Shown here: positions 34,424-45,344 of the stretch, in pieces
Layout: every line of letters starts with the position of its first letter
Position numbering within the stretch: the first letter of the stretch is position 1
Source of the DNA: Cavia porcellus
Taxonomy: Eukaryota > Chordata > Mammalia > Rodentia > Caviidae
Assembly (NCBI RefSeq): GCF_034190915.1
Contig: NW_026947489.1
Coordinates: 54,560,001-54,624,000 of the forward strand
DNA: 64,000 nucleotides
Direction: 5' to 3'
Made by a program: the position numbers and the translations under genes
The notes under the pieces: model-generated
What the model was told of the DNA's origin: nothing
Databases searched by the model: none
Seen by the model: the letters and a program-made list of their open reading frames with translations, nothing else

Positions 34424-35514
34424 TTGTTGTCTGTTCCCTGTGTGTCTTTGTTTGGTTTAATTGCTTGCCTTGCCTGGCAGCTTCTTTCTATTGGTGATCC
34501 TGAATTTGTCATCTTCATTGTCTCTAATATGTCTTTCAATACATTCTATGGAGCTGGTTTGGTGGTCATAAATTTCTTCAGTGTTCTGTGTCATGGAAGT
34601 ATCACTTATCCATCAAGTCTGAAAGATATTTTTGCAGGGTACATCAATCTGGGCTGAAGACTGCTTTCCTTTAGAGTTTGAAATACTTTACTCCATCCTT
34701 TTCTAGATTGTAAGTTTTATGTAGAGATGTCTGTGATTCTGATGAGTTTTCCTTCTTGGGTGATACATCTCTTTTCTCAAGCTGCTTTCAATATTTTCTC
34801 CTTGTTCTGAATTTCTGGAATTTTGATTCTCATGTATCTTGCTGTAGATTTTTTTTTTTTTTTGTCATGGCTATTTGTTCTATGTGCTTCATTTATTTGT
34901 GTGTCAAGTTCTTTATCCATGTTTGGGAACCTTTCTGCTGCTATTTCTGGGAAGAGGTTTTTAATGGGTTTTGCACCATCTCCACCTTTCAAATTGATTC
35001 TAGTCAATTTCACGTTGCTCTTTTTGGCTTCATCCTGTAATTGCTGGATTGGTTTTTGTGTCATTTGTGATTTTTAAGATATCTTTCTTTTCATGATCGC
35101 TATTGCATTCCTGTCTTCTAGATCTGATATTCTATCCTCACCTTTATTCAACCTGCTGCATGTACTTTCAAAAGAGTTTCTAATCTCCTGTATTTTTTTA
35201 AAAATCTGTTTCACTGGTTCCACTTCTTGGCTATGTTTGACATTCATGGTTTTCACCATTTTCCTGAGCTTCTCTATTTGTTTATGTATGTCTGCTTTAA
35301 CTGATTCTATTTTGATAGTCATTTCTCTTTCCATTTTAGAGATTATTTTCCCTATGGCCTCTTCCATTTGTTTTTTTTGTTTGTTTGTTTGTTTCAGTCT
35401 GAAGCTACCATTTCAATTAGTACCATTTGTTGAGTTCCATTTCCTTTATCTCTTTGTGTTCCGGACTTATCCTGGGTAAGCTCAGTTTTGGGGATTGCAT
35501 TTTGCTTGTTCATC
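34424..35514 (-). pseudogene. L1 ORF1 remnant
   Basis: Minus-strand fragments retain the coiled-coil signature [16 protein letters not shown] (near 35110-35160) and an RRM segment RYMRIKIPEIQNK (near 34800-34840), split by frameshifts. A likely original start codon lies near 35514. Confidence 0.85.
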
Positions 35515-35939
35515 CTGTCATTTTCTCTTTTCTATTTTATTTTGTGTTTTGTGTTGATATTTTAAGATTTCTAACATTAGATAGCCTTATCACTGGTGTT
35601 GAGCCTTTCCTAGGAGGTTTCTGTTCCTCAGGATGTGTCTTCTAGCTGGTACCACCATCACTCTTGTCAGAACAGCCTCTGGCAAGCCATCCTGGGGCAA
35701 CAGAGGAAGCACAGAGTACAGACTCACCTTCTATTCATGGCACTTCTGGCTGATTACAATAGAGGATGAGGGAGTGTCTTTTTATCTCTTGAGTCCTGTT
35801 CTCGTACTCCTTCTGAGAATCTGCCCATCATACACTTTTCCCTGTACGTGGCACTACTACTCTCTGACCAAGTGACTGCCTCAAATTTAAAAATAAGCAT
35901 GTTTGATTTGTTCCATATTGATCTTGATTTCACAGATGT

Positions 35940-36420
35940 GCCCCAGCAACCTCTGTTTCCATTTACAACAAAAACTTCTGAAAGAGTTTTTGCTAGTTCC
36001 ACACTGTCATTTAATCCTGGACCATTGCAATCTGGCTTTCACCTCCATCACTCATCCAAGACAGCCCTCCTCAAAGGTCACTAATGATTTCCATGCCTCT
36101 TAATAATATGGACTTTCTCTCCTTAACTTCTTCTCCTCTCAGATATATTTGACACTATAAAACAATTTTTCATTCTTAAAACAATTTCTTACATTGATTC
36201 CCCTGTCATGACACTGTTATTTTTCTTTTGTCTCTGCAAAGTTTAACTCTTTCTGCTGATTTCCTTTTGTAGACTTCTTCAAGACTCTGTACTAACCTTT
36301 TTTCTGTCTTTATTCACTCTTTTTTTAGGCAATCTCACCCATACCATGAACTCAATTTCTATACAATTGAAACACTCCCAAAATTAAAGATCTGCCTTTT
36401 AAAGTATCTGGGTTTCCTTA
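35940..36420 (+). mobile_element. LINE-2 (L2) fragment, reverse-transcriptase region
   Basis: A plus-strand frame gives SGFHLHHSSKTALLKG (about 36030-36079). This resembles the L2/CR1 RT segment SGFRPxHSTETALLK, and 'actaatgatttccatgcctc' continues it as the NDL part. A downstream 'gatatatttgacactataaaac' matches the FDT segment after a frameshift. It is heavily mutated. Confidence 0.7.
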
Positions 36421-36560
36421 ACATTCTTCTTAAATTTATTTCCTATTTCTTATATCCTGAAATGTCACCGTTAATCATGCTTTTTATGTAGAAAAATCAC
36501 ATACTTACCTTACACTTTAGGTTAAGAATGCATGACAAACAATTTTAATTTTTAAGACAC

Positions 36561-36806
36561 TTTAGAACTGAGTTTCCCAACCTCAACACTATTGACATTT
36601 GGGGCTAGGTTACTATTTGTCTTGGAGTATTTCTAGAGCATTCTGGAATGTTCCATTAGTTTCCATGGCCTGTATCCATTAGATAGCAGCAGCACTTCCT
36701 TCCAGTGTGATAACCACATTGTGTCCAGATTTTGTTGATTATCTCCCAGAAGAACAAGGAGTCCTGGAAGATCTAACCAGCCCTGGTGGACAACCACTGT
36801 TCTAGG
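36561..36806 (+). mobile_element. MER5-like hAT-Charlie nonautonomous element
   Basis: The ends 'gagtttcccaacctcaacactattgacatttgggg' and 'tggacaaccactgttctagg' are the near inverted repeats typical of MER5-class elements. Between them are 'catggcctgtatccattagatagcagcagca' and 'gtgtccagatttt' phrases in the expected order. Confidence 0.7.
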
Positions 36807-37068
36807 AGCAAGATAAGAGACAAAATTGCCTTTTACAAAAACAAAAATCATACAAATGTATTCCCAATTCCACAGGTATATATGGTTTAAGGCAGAGAAA
36901 TATGAATCTAGAAGGTGAATTCTCATTTCATGTCTATGCCTAAAATGAGTAATACTGTTACTTAGGAAACTTTACCCCTTTACCATCAGTGAAGTAGCTA
37001 GTGTGCAACCAGTTGGCAACATTTATGTCAACCCTGTTAGTTGTGTGAAGAACTTTCAAGATATTTCT

Positions 37069-37158
37069 GGGGCTGGGGATTTAGCTCAGCGGCATAAGCA
37101 CCTGCCTTGCAAGCAGGCGGTCATCAGTTTGATCCCCGGTACCTATTTAAAAAAAAAA
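37069..37158 (+). mobile_element. ID-like SINE (best preserved copy)
   Basis: 'ggggctggggatttagctcagcggcataagc' carries the Pol III A box, followed by 'cctgccttgcaagcagg' and the B-box region 'catcagtttgatccccggtacc', then an A-rich tail. It is the least diverged ID-like copy in the window and can serve as local reference for the family. Confidence 0.92.
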
Positions 37159-37160
37159 GA

Positions 37161-38974
37161 TATTTTTAAAGTATCACCCACAGAATACCCTATGCTCAGT
37201 AGAAGCACACAGTATTTACAACTAGCACTGTGCTGAAAAAGTCCTTTATGAAGTGACCATCCACAAAGAACAGACTCTCATTGGTTCTATTTCAGTTTCT
37301 ATATGTCATAATTTTTAAATCACTTACCATTATCTTCCAAAACTCCCCTTTTACAGAGTAAAATTCCTGGGATAAATATTTTGCATATACTTGAATAGAA
37401 ATTTCTTTAGATGGCAAATGTATTATTTATCTTTTACCCAACCCCACAAAATGGCATGAGTTTTAAGCTAAACTTTCTACTGCAACTAATCGTAACTAGG
37501 ATTTAGGGCTATGTATGGTAGTAATTTCCTTGATCAGAATGTTTTTGCTTTACTTTTGAATCTTCAGAAGAAAAGACTATGATTTTCAGGTCTCTCTGTG
37601 ACAATTCTTTGGTGAAAAGAAGAAAATCTACTATTTGTTTTATAAATCAGTAGGAAAGACATTGTTCAGTAGAATGTCCAGGACTGACTTTCAAACTTGT
37701 TGTCTGAGAACAACTCATAAATTTTTTACTAGAATTTAGTGTTGCCTCTGAAATGTTCAACCTATTTAAAAACTTGCATAGCAAATGAAACTTGTTGTTA
37801 AATGGAGTTCTCCTTCATGTCCTACAAACTATAATAAATTAATGTGCCTCTGGGTGTTTTCAAACTGCCTTTGGGTAGACAGAACTACGTTAACATCCTG
37901 AACTCTGAATTTCTGATACATTGGAAACATCAAAGTCTAAAACCTTATTTTCTTTGATTTGTCTTCATATTTATGACCTAGGTTAAAGCAATGACAAAAT
38001 TTTGAGATGCTCAACTGTCGCAGAAGCATAAAATTAGCAAAGAGCGATGTTTTGCTGTAATTTTAAATAAATGGTTCATTTTAAAGTACTGGAAAACTTT
38101 CAATACTCTATGCCAATACTTCTTGTTGGTCCACTGATAATAATGCAAACCTAACAGGAAAAGTATAATGGAGTGATACCGAGCCCACCTGCAGGTCACA
38201 GAGCTTGCAGTGTTAAAGGTGAGATTAAGAAATGGAGAAATATGTTATTGATGACCATTCAGCTTGGGTCAAGTTCATGCATTTTGTATATTAGCCAATA
38301 TCTATTGTATAGTTTCAGTGGCTACAATTGCTAACCCTAATACCTTAAGCAAATATTTTTCCCCAAAAATAATAATTACATTGTTTTCTGTATATTAATT
38401 TAAATTGACTAAAAGATAATAGAATCCTCTGTGTGGACACTAGAAAAATAATGTTGCTATCCCCACAGTTGTAATATGAAGTACTTTTAAATATTTTGTT
38501 GTTGTTTTAAAATCAAATTGAAATGTGGTCACCCAAGATATAAACATTGTGTATCTATTTTATCTTAACTTTTGAGTTTCCTTTCTAATTGCTACGTTCA
38601 GAGGTAGAATTGTCTAGCAAATTTCCAAGCAAAAAATAGTAGCATCTACCCATTTAAATGTTCATCTTAACTTTTATCAGGATAGAGTTGTATATATATT
38701 TTAACAAATATTTAAAAATTAAAGACATGCTTACTCTGCATACTTGATTTGTCTACATTAACGAGTATGGGGAGATAAGCACAGGTAGGAAAACTGGCTT
38801 TAATTATCCAAAAGAGTGGATCATAATGTTACATACCAGTTCTTTTATTTTGTAGCTTCCCTTGTTCACAAGAGACCTACTATTCTGGGACATTATCATT
38901 CAGGGTTTGGATTCTGGGCATGTGACCCCTGTTTCTCTCTCTTTAGGGTATGATAAAACCTAATAACATTGGCT
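37161..38974. other. Unique AT-rich DNA, no gene seen
   Basis: No gene or nameable repeat. Confidence 0.4.
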
Positions 38975-39060
38975 TCTTTGTTCCTGGTGCTGGGATCAAA
39001 TGAAGGTCTTCCTCCATGTTAGGTTAAGGCTCCTCCCTGGAGCTCCATCGCCAGACCTGC
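38975..39060 (-). mobile_element. ID-like SINE, diverged
   Basis: The plus strand has 'ttcctggtgctgggatcaaatgaaggtcttc' and 'ggctcctccctggagctccatcgccagacc'. This looks like a reversed ID core with a decayed middle. Confidence 0.5.
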
Positions 39061-39254
39061 ACATGATCATTATGATACCTTACTTGTGGTTCAGGAATTT
39101 GTATGTAGGAGGTAGTGACGTAGAGATACACTATAAAAAGTTATAAACTCCTCAGTAGCCTTTGTTTAAAGAAGAGTGAGAACTGGAGATCATTTTTATT
39201 GATTCATACAAGGCAGAGATCTCAAAGAATCCTTTTATTCAAGGCCTATGTCTC

Positions 39255-39450
39255 ACTCAGTACATTTGCTTTTGCTGTAACAAAATATATAACACTTGAG
39301 GCATTATAAAAAGTGGAAGCTTAGCTGGCTCACAGCTCTGTGCTGGGAAGTCTGAAAGCTTGACATCAGCATGTGCCCAGCATCTGGAGAGAGCTTTTTT
39401 GCTGAGTCATGACCTGGTGGAGAGTATCACACAGCAAGATGGAATAAGTG
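39255..39450 (-). mobile_element. MaLR-type LTR fragment
   Basis: The plus strand has 'tgctgtaacaaaatatataacacttgaggcatt', 'gcttagctggctcacagctctg' and 'gaaagcttgacatcagcatg', the 3' end of a MaLR-like LTR in reverse. It is cut off by the adjacent microsatellite. Confidence 0.5.
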
Positions 39451-39460
39451 CTGCACTGAG

Positions 39461-39856
39461 TTTCTCTTCTTCTTCTCTTTCTCCTCCTCCTCCTTCTTGT
39501 CCTTCTTGTTCTTCTTGATCTCCTCCTCCTCCTCCTCCTCCTCCTCCTCCTCCTCCTTCTTCTTCTTCTTCTTCTTCTTCTTGTCCTTCTTCTTCTTCTT
39601 CTTCTTCTTCTTCTTCTTCTTCTTCTTCTTCTTCTTGTCCTTCTTCTTTTTCTTCTTGTCCTTCTTCTTCTTGTCCTTCTTCTTCTTCTTCTTGTCCTTC
39701 TTCTTCTTGTCCTTCTTCTTCTTCTTCTTGTCCTTCTTCTTCTTGTCCTTCTTCTTCTTCTTCTTCTTCTTCTTCTTCTTCTTCTTCTTCTTCTTCTTCT
39801 TGTCCTTCTTCTTCTTCTTCTTCTTCTTCTTCTTCTTCTTCTTCTCCTCCTCCTCC

Positions 39857-39909
<53 letters not shown>

Positions 39910-39983
39910 CTCCTCCTCCTCCTCCTCCTCCTTCTTCTTCTTCTTCTTCTTCTTCTTCTTCTTCTTCTTCTTCTTCTTCTTCT
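39461..39983 (+). repeat. Long (CTT)n/(CTC)n polypyrimidine microsatellite
   Basis: About 520 bp of almost pure pyrimidine on the plus strand, made of CTT and CTC blocks with GTCC interruptions. From 39637 to 39748 the GTCC interruptions alternate at 21 and 15 bp, giving a 36-bp higher-order unit. The 192- and 208-codon frames across it (poly-Ser/Phe or poly-Glu/Gly) are products of the repeat, not genes. Confidence 0.97.
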
Positions 39984-40379
39984 GCCCTATTTTTCACCCC
40001 ATGATCTTTTCTAATCCTAATTTCTTTTCCCACATGAAATTGGGTATTAATTTTCTAATACATAAAATTTTGTAGGGAACATGCAAACTGTGGAATGCAG
40101 GAAATGCCAAGGATTTGAAATATAAGCTTGTTGATTTCTAGGATGAAATTCTGTTTCACTGTAAGTGGGAGAGCTCACTTTAGGTTGAAATCTACAAGTC
40201 ATGAAAAAACACTATTAAGATAATGCTACACAAATCCACACCAATAGCAGGGATGAGTATTTTGGAAAACATTTCCCTATGGAGAGACCTTCCCAGACCT
40301 CACTGTGATCCATGAAGTTTGTGTAATCCCATGGGAAAGTTATTGGAATTCCAATCAATTCTAATCAAGCTCTTCCAGG
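39984..40379. other. Unique DNA, no gene seen
   Basis: No gene or repeat recognised. Confidence 0.4.
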
Positions 40380-41010
40380 GCAAGCCATGGCAAGAATAAA
40401 GACACTGAGACATATTTATACTTATGGAAAGCCAAGGGACCCCAAGTCTAGTCAGGATGAAGGTTCATTGGAACAAAGGCCTCAACCCAGGGCCTAACCA
40501 AGATTTTATTAATTCATGAAGAAGGGAGCCACTGGAGGATGGGCAAGAAATACATGAGTACAGTGAGCTGGGCTAGCTAGGAGGCCTGAAAACACCTTGG
40601 CAATATGCAGAGAGAAGGATTTGCAGAAAGATCAATTTGCAAAACACAACTGAAGTAATATTTAACCTTTAGGGATCTGGTGCTTCAGCTCTGATGCACA
40701 AACTTTTCTGCCTTGGGAAGTCAGAGCCTCTTATCTCAAGGCTGGATCCCAGCTAACAGCCCTGGAGCCATGGCTGTTTATCCCATCAGGCTCAAGTGTG
40801 TTTTTGGAAATCATGGGGCATGGGAAACAGTGGAAACAGTGACTGTCGCCTGGTTTCAAAGATTATGCATCAGCACCTCAGCCAGTCCTATTTACCTTGC
40901 TTAGAACCAATTGAAGGGAAAAGACAATGGCCCAGCCAGCTCAGTACATGTCAGTACATGGAGAAGGGCCAGGTTTAGCAAAAACAGAGAAAATTACTCT
41001 TTGTGCAAGG
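40380..41010. other. Unassigned moderately GC-rich block
   Basis: Richer in purines and CpG-poor GC than its neighbours, with repeated short phrases (tcagtacatg twice at 40943-40960; tggaaacagtg-like phrases). It may be an old LTR in reverse (a TTTATT at about 40503 would be an AATAAA on the minus strand), but I cannot name the family. The open frames (63, 60 and 113 aa) have no motifs. Confidence 0.3.
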
Positions 41011-41149
41011 AGAGTCATCCAGCTGGTCCTCCACATTTCCCCAAACTAGGAAATCTTAAAGAGGTCAAGCTAGTTACAGAATCAGTGGAAGGGTTTGGTA
41101 ATACTGATTATGAGGTCCTTCCCCTAGATTTTGGATTCAGTAGGATAAT

Positions 41150-41365
41150 TTGCTTTTTTTCTCAGTACGGTAGACTAAACCCAGGGCCTTGCACTAAGAT
41201 CCATCTCCAGGCTTTTTGTCTTTGTTGCTGTTGCTTAATTTTTAAAGTTTGAAACAGGATATCATTGAGTTGCCCAGAATAATCTTAAACTTGTAATCCT
41301 CCTGCCTCAGCCTCCCCAGAGTGCTGAGATTGCAGATGTACTGCACAGCACCTGATTGCATTTGT
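41150..41365 (-). mobile_element. B1-dID dimeric SINE
   Basis: In reverse, the ID-like half lies at 41160-41215 ('tagactaaacccagggccttgcac...catctccaggc') and the B1-like half at 41247-41362 ('gttgcccagaataatcttaaac', 'cctcctgcctcagcctccc'). The left-right order fits the B1-dID family. Confidence 0.75.
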
Positions 41366-41617
41366 GGTATATAATTAGATAATAACCACACTGGGAGAAC
41401 TACTGCCTTAGACATTTTTATCCAAGAACATATATCTATAGATTGTAACAAGAAGCAGAAAGAAACCTTACATTTCCTCACCCACAAAATATATGTGACT
41501 TATCCGTTATTGAACACCTGGTGCTTCTAGCTTGTTTTCTGTATTTTCCTTATCTCATCTAGTTTTCTCCTAGGTCTCTCACATCTAATGTCTAAAGACT
41601 GCAAGTCTAAGGGTTAC

Positions 41618-41835
41618 TATAGTGTGATGGTTGAACATGTTGGGTGTGAAGCAGACTCAAATTATCAAATCCCACCTCTACATTTATTATATGTGTACTT
41701 TTGTACAAGTTAGCTATTTTTTTGAAGTTCATAGTTTCCCCATCCACAGTAAGAATAAACACCTACCTTTAATAATGTTATTAGGATTTTTGAAATTTCA
41801 CATATAATCCCTTTGAAAGAGTGTCTGGCAAATTG
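41618..41835 (+). mobile_element. MIR SINE
   Basis: The order is 'gtgtgatggttgaacatgttgggtgtgaag', 'caaatcccacctctacattt', 'cttttgtacaagttagc', 'catagtttccccatccacag', then 'aataaacacctacctttaataatgttattaggat' and 'gagtgtctggcaaa'. That is the full MIR/MIRb core plus 3' region. Confidence 0.8.
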
Positions 41836-42311
41836 TCAGAGATCTTCCTACCCATGGGTTCTTTGTCTATGAATTCAACCATTCACAGACCAAAAACAGG
41901 TAAAACATTGTGGTTCATCAATACTGAATAAGTACAGACATTTTTTGTTGCCATAATTCCTTAATTAGTACTGTATAGTGGCTATTTACATAGCATGAAC
42001 ACTGTGCTAGGTGTTACAAATACTCCAGAACTAACTGAAAGCACTCTCCAGTTTTACATAGGTTAAAAATTAGTAATAACATTTTATGTACAAGACCTAT
42101 GTGTCAGTGAATTTTGATATCTATGGAAAATTTTGGAACCAGTTTCTAACTGACACTGAGGAAGGACTGAGTTTAAATAAATCTGAGCTTTTATCCTGCT
42201 CCTTTTTATTTAAATAGGCTTTGGGGTTTATGTTTTATATAAAGTTGGCTCTTAGGAGGATTTAAAAAGCTCATGTATGGCCATCTGTGTGTGCCATTTT
42301 ATTAACATTTA

Positions 42312-42312
<1 letters not shown>
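41836..42312. other. Unique DNA, no gene seen
   Basis: No gene or nameable repeat. Confidence 0.4.

Positions 42313-42355
<43 letters not shown>
42313..42355. repeat. (TA)n microsatellite
   Basis: About 21 uninterrupted TA dinucleotides. Confidence 0.97.
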
Positions 42356-42358
<3 letters not shown>

Positions 42359-42591
42359 CATAAAGGAAGCTTAAATAACAATCAATGCTGTCTGTATTAT
42401 TCTGCAGAGAAGTCCAACCTGGGAAAATGAAATGCCAACACTACTTTTTCAATGTTTAATCAATCTGTTGGATAATTTATTCTTCATTAAAGGAATATTC
42501 ATATATTTCAAACAGATTAGATATTCTTCTTGACCAGCAAGAAAATCTTTTTTACTAGGAAACACTGACAATGGAGCACAGGGAAACCTCC

Positions 42592-42954
42592 TGTCTTCAT
42601 TAGTTTTTACTCTTGTTGCTGAGACAAAATACCTGACACCCAACATGAAAGAAAGAAAGGTTTATTTCTTACAATTACTGGAGGTTTCAGTCCAAGCTTG
42701 GAGCTCGGTAAGTTCCAAGGTAAGGTGGCATGGTAGGGATGTTGTTCATGGAAGCCACAAACAGCAAGGCAGGAAACGGCAAGAGAGATACACATCTTCT
42801 TTCCACAGATACATCATATCTTGGCTCCACCCCGGATGGATGTAGCACTCACACCACCAATCCAAGTGCTAGACAACAAACCAATCACAATCATTAGATT
42901 TGATTGAGTCCATAATTGCATGAGGCTTGAGGGCCACTGACATAAACCATGACA
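42592..42954 (-). repeat. 3' LTR of the MaLR element
   Basis: In the minus-strand sense it begins tgtcatggtttatgtcagtgg and ends in aatgaagaca (TG...CA). An AATAAA-type signal lies in the second half ('gtaagaaataaacctttctt' in the sense strand). It shares its order of phrases throughout with 44484-44837. Confidence 0.85.
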
Positions 42955-44483
42955 TTCCACCCCTGGCCCCTAAAGACTCATGAACATTCTTTTTATAAAA
43001 CACATTTAGTCCATCCTCAAGAGTTGCCAAAGTCCTAACATGTTCAGCATTGCTTAAAAATCCAAGACCCAAGGATCCTCTGAGATCTATGGCAAATTCT
43101 TAACTTTAACACCTGTACAAATGAAACAAGGTTATAAATTTCCAAAATGCAAAGGCACAAGATAAATATTACCATTCCTAAAGTTACAGACAAGGCAATA
43201 CAAAGCATTGAAGCAAAGCAAGTCCAACATTCAGCATTTGAAACAATCTGGGTGCAAGCTCCAAAAGGCTTGAGTGATTCCACCCTCGTGACATTTTCGG
43301 GAATTTCAGCTCCTGCAGCTTCTCTCTTAAACCCCCTCTACTTGTTTTTTGTAGCTTTCCTTGGATGACCCACATTCTCGGCTTTTCTAAAATTCTGAGA
43401 TCTCCACTGTATCTTTGGCTTCACCCTTACATCTTTACATATTGCCCTCTCAGTGGCACACTGCTTGGCCTCCAAGATCTTTTGTAATCAGAATGGAAGC
43501 CATCTTACCCTCAGAATTTGTGCAACTAAACTTTTAGTTGAAGAATTTTCCTTGCAACTAAAATCATCACCCCATGGATGCTGCCAAGGTTTGCTGCCAG
43601 CTGGAATGATAGCCAGGCTTTTCTCTCTCTTGCCTGTAGGGATGGAGTGTCTGGATTACTGGGTTTTGTGAACCTGATTGTGAGGAAAACCTTCTCTATG
43701 TTGCTGCCATTCTGGAACCTGTTGTGCCTGCTGCCATTTTGAAACCTCATATGGCTGCCACCATTTTGGAACCTTGTGTGACCTCTATCACCATTCAGGA
43801 GCATTATTCTCTGCAGCTTTCTCCTCTGAGCGAATTCTTTCACTTTTGCAGTTTTGAAGCTGCAAAGAAGGGAGACCCACTGCTTACTGGGATGAACCCA
43901 GCTATCTTTTTTATTTCTCTGTTCCTTCTCAGAAATCAAAGTCTGAGTTATGTCTTTACAATGAAATTATCCTTCTGGCCAAACTCATAGCATTTTGAAT
44001 TATGCTGCTGGGCTTCTTGTTCTTGATTTGCAGCATAAATCCGGTTAAAAGCCCTCAAGAGTAGCCATGCCACAGCTTCAACATTTGGCTGCCTCAGGGA
44101 AAATTTCTTCTCCATATTAATCAGTCCACCATCTTTAATCTTAGTCTCAGGCAAAGTCTCTGGACATAGGCAAAGTGCAGATAAACTTTCTGCCCAACCA
44201 TAACATACATCAACTGGACCTCAACAAACAATGCAGTCGTCCTTCTTTCCAGTGGAAACCTCCTGAGCCTGGTCTTTATCAGCAGGTTTTTTATCCACCT
44301 CTGGTCTCTTGAGCTCTGACGAGAATCTCCTCTACAGAAAAGCCTAAGCTGTTCCAACTCTATGCATCCAAGCAATATCTCCAAACCTTTCCAAACTCTG
44401 CCCTCACACCTTCTAAAAGCTCTTGAACCATGAGTAGTCAGGTGTAGTCACAGCAACAACCCCACTCCTCTGGTACCAAATTC
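42955..44483 (-). other. MaLR internal region
   Basis: About 1.53 kb between the LTRs. Short frames on both strands (up to 137 aa at 43526-43939 minus) show no retroviral motif. A small tandem array of 'gctgccattttgaaacc'-like phrases sits at about 43700-43785 (three to four copies). Autonomous proteins would have come from an ERVL relative. Confidence 0.7.
44452..44477 (-). other. Primer-binding-like site for a leucine tRNA
   Basis: Directly inside the 5' LTR the minus strand reads TGGTACCAGAGGAGTGGGG. From memory the tRNA-Leu(UAA) 3' end would pair with the same sequence lacking two of the AG bases in the middle. The position, 6-7 nt inside the LTR end, and the CCA-complementary start support a priming site; ERVL/MaLR elements are known for leucine tRNA priming. 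Confidence 0.65.
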
Positions 44484-44837
44484 TGTCTTAGTTACTTTTC
44501 ACTCATTGATGACACAAAATACCTAATGCTCAAAGTTAAGGAAGGAAAGCTTTATTTCTTACAGTTCTCAGAGGTTTCAGTCCATATTCAGTTGGCTCCA
44601 AGGCAGCTTGGCATGGCAGGCAGCCATTCATTGCCAGCTGCAAACAGCAAGGTGCAAACCATCAGGAAAGAGAGAGGCACACCTTCTTCCCACTGATATA
44701 TCCCATCCTGGCTTCACCCCTGGGCAGGTGTAGCACTCACACCACCAATCCAAGTGCTAGACAATGAGCCAATCACAATAGATTTGGTGGAGTCCATAAC
44801 TGAATGAGGCTTGGGGCTACTGACCTAAACCATGATA
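44484..44837 (-). repeat. 5' LTR of the MaLR element
   Basis: In the sense strand it begins near tatcatggtttaggtcagtag and ends taactaagaca. It is visibly diverged from the 3' LTR by substitutions and small gaps, which supports an old insertion. Confidence 0.85.
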
Positions 44838-44859
44838 CTTTGTATAGTGACACCATTGG

Positions 44860-45315
44860 TGAGTATATTAATCAGTTTTCATCTTTGTGAAAAAATACCT
44901 GACATAAACAACTTGAAGAGGAAAGATATACTTTGGCTCACCATTTCAGAGGTTTAAGTCTGGTTGCCTAACTTCACTGCCTTCAAGCCTATAGTGAGGT
45001 CAAAACATTAAGCAGAAGAACATGATGGGGAAAGTTACCCAACTTCTGAAGCAGAGAGAGTTGGAAAGAAAAGACGGAAAGAAAAAAGGTCTGGAAACAG
45101 GATCTACCCTTCAAAGACACACCCTTCAAAGGCCTGATCTCTCATAGCCCATTGAGCTATGAACTCATCAGTGTGTTAACCCATTCATTATATGAGCACG
45201 TTCATGATCTAGTCCCTATTTAAGCCTCACCTTAGGACATTACAGTATTGGACATCAATCCCTCTCCATACATGATTCTTTGGGGGACACTTCATATTTA
45301 GCCATAAAAGTGGGA
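44860..45315 (-). mobile_element. MaLR-type LTR (different subfamily)
   Basis: The plus strand has 'ttaatcagttttcatctttgtgaaaaaatacctgac', 'ggctcaccatttcagaggttt', 'cctatagtgaggtcaaaacatt', 'cttcaaagacacaccc', 'gtgtgttaacccattcat' and 'gattctttgggggacacttcatatttagcc'. The reversed LTR abuts the two-LTR element on its right. Confidence 0.8.
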
Positions 45316-45344
45316 ATGCAAACTAACATACTCATTATTGAAGA

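Larger units (their letters stand above)
30620..35760 (-). mobile_element. Degraded near-full-length L1
   Basis: A second L1 in the same orientation as the intact one. It follows it phrase by phrase: the ORF2 end at about 30640, the FADD box at 32352-32366, the EN region near 33700-34350, and ORF1 from 34424 to about 35514. Numerous stops, indels and an inserted SINE break every frame. The 5' portion (about 35515-35760) is not monomeric in the way the intact copy is, and its exact 5' end is unclear. Confidence 0.92.
42592..44837 (-). mobile_element. MaLR-type endogenous retroelement with two LTRs
   Basis: Two similar LTRs in direct orientation flank a ~1.5-kb internal region without recognisable gag, pol or env coding. 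The whole is 2.25 kb, the size of a nonautonomous ERVL-MaLR. A tRNA primer-binding-like site follows the 5' LTR. The flanking 5-mers (cctcc and ctttg) do not match, so a target-site duplication is not visible; the copy is old. Confidence 0.85.

Noticed and set aside
31465..35479. Plus-strand frames of 70-128 codons with membrane-protein-like composition
   Set aside because: Antisense to the decayed L1 ORF2 and ORF1 remnants. T-rich antisense of A-rich coding sequence gives Phe/Leu/Ile-rich readings.
39407..40075. 192- and 208-codon frames rich in Phe/Ser or Glu/Gly
   Set aside because: They are readings of the (CTT)n/(CTC)n microsatellite on the two strands and have no sequence outside the repeat that suggests a gene.
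43526..43939. 137-codon minus-strand frame as a retroviral protein
   Set aside because: It lies in the internal part of a nonautonomous MaLR, shows no gag or pol motif, and partly reads a small tandem array.
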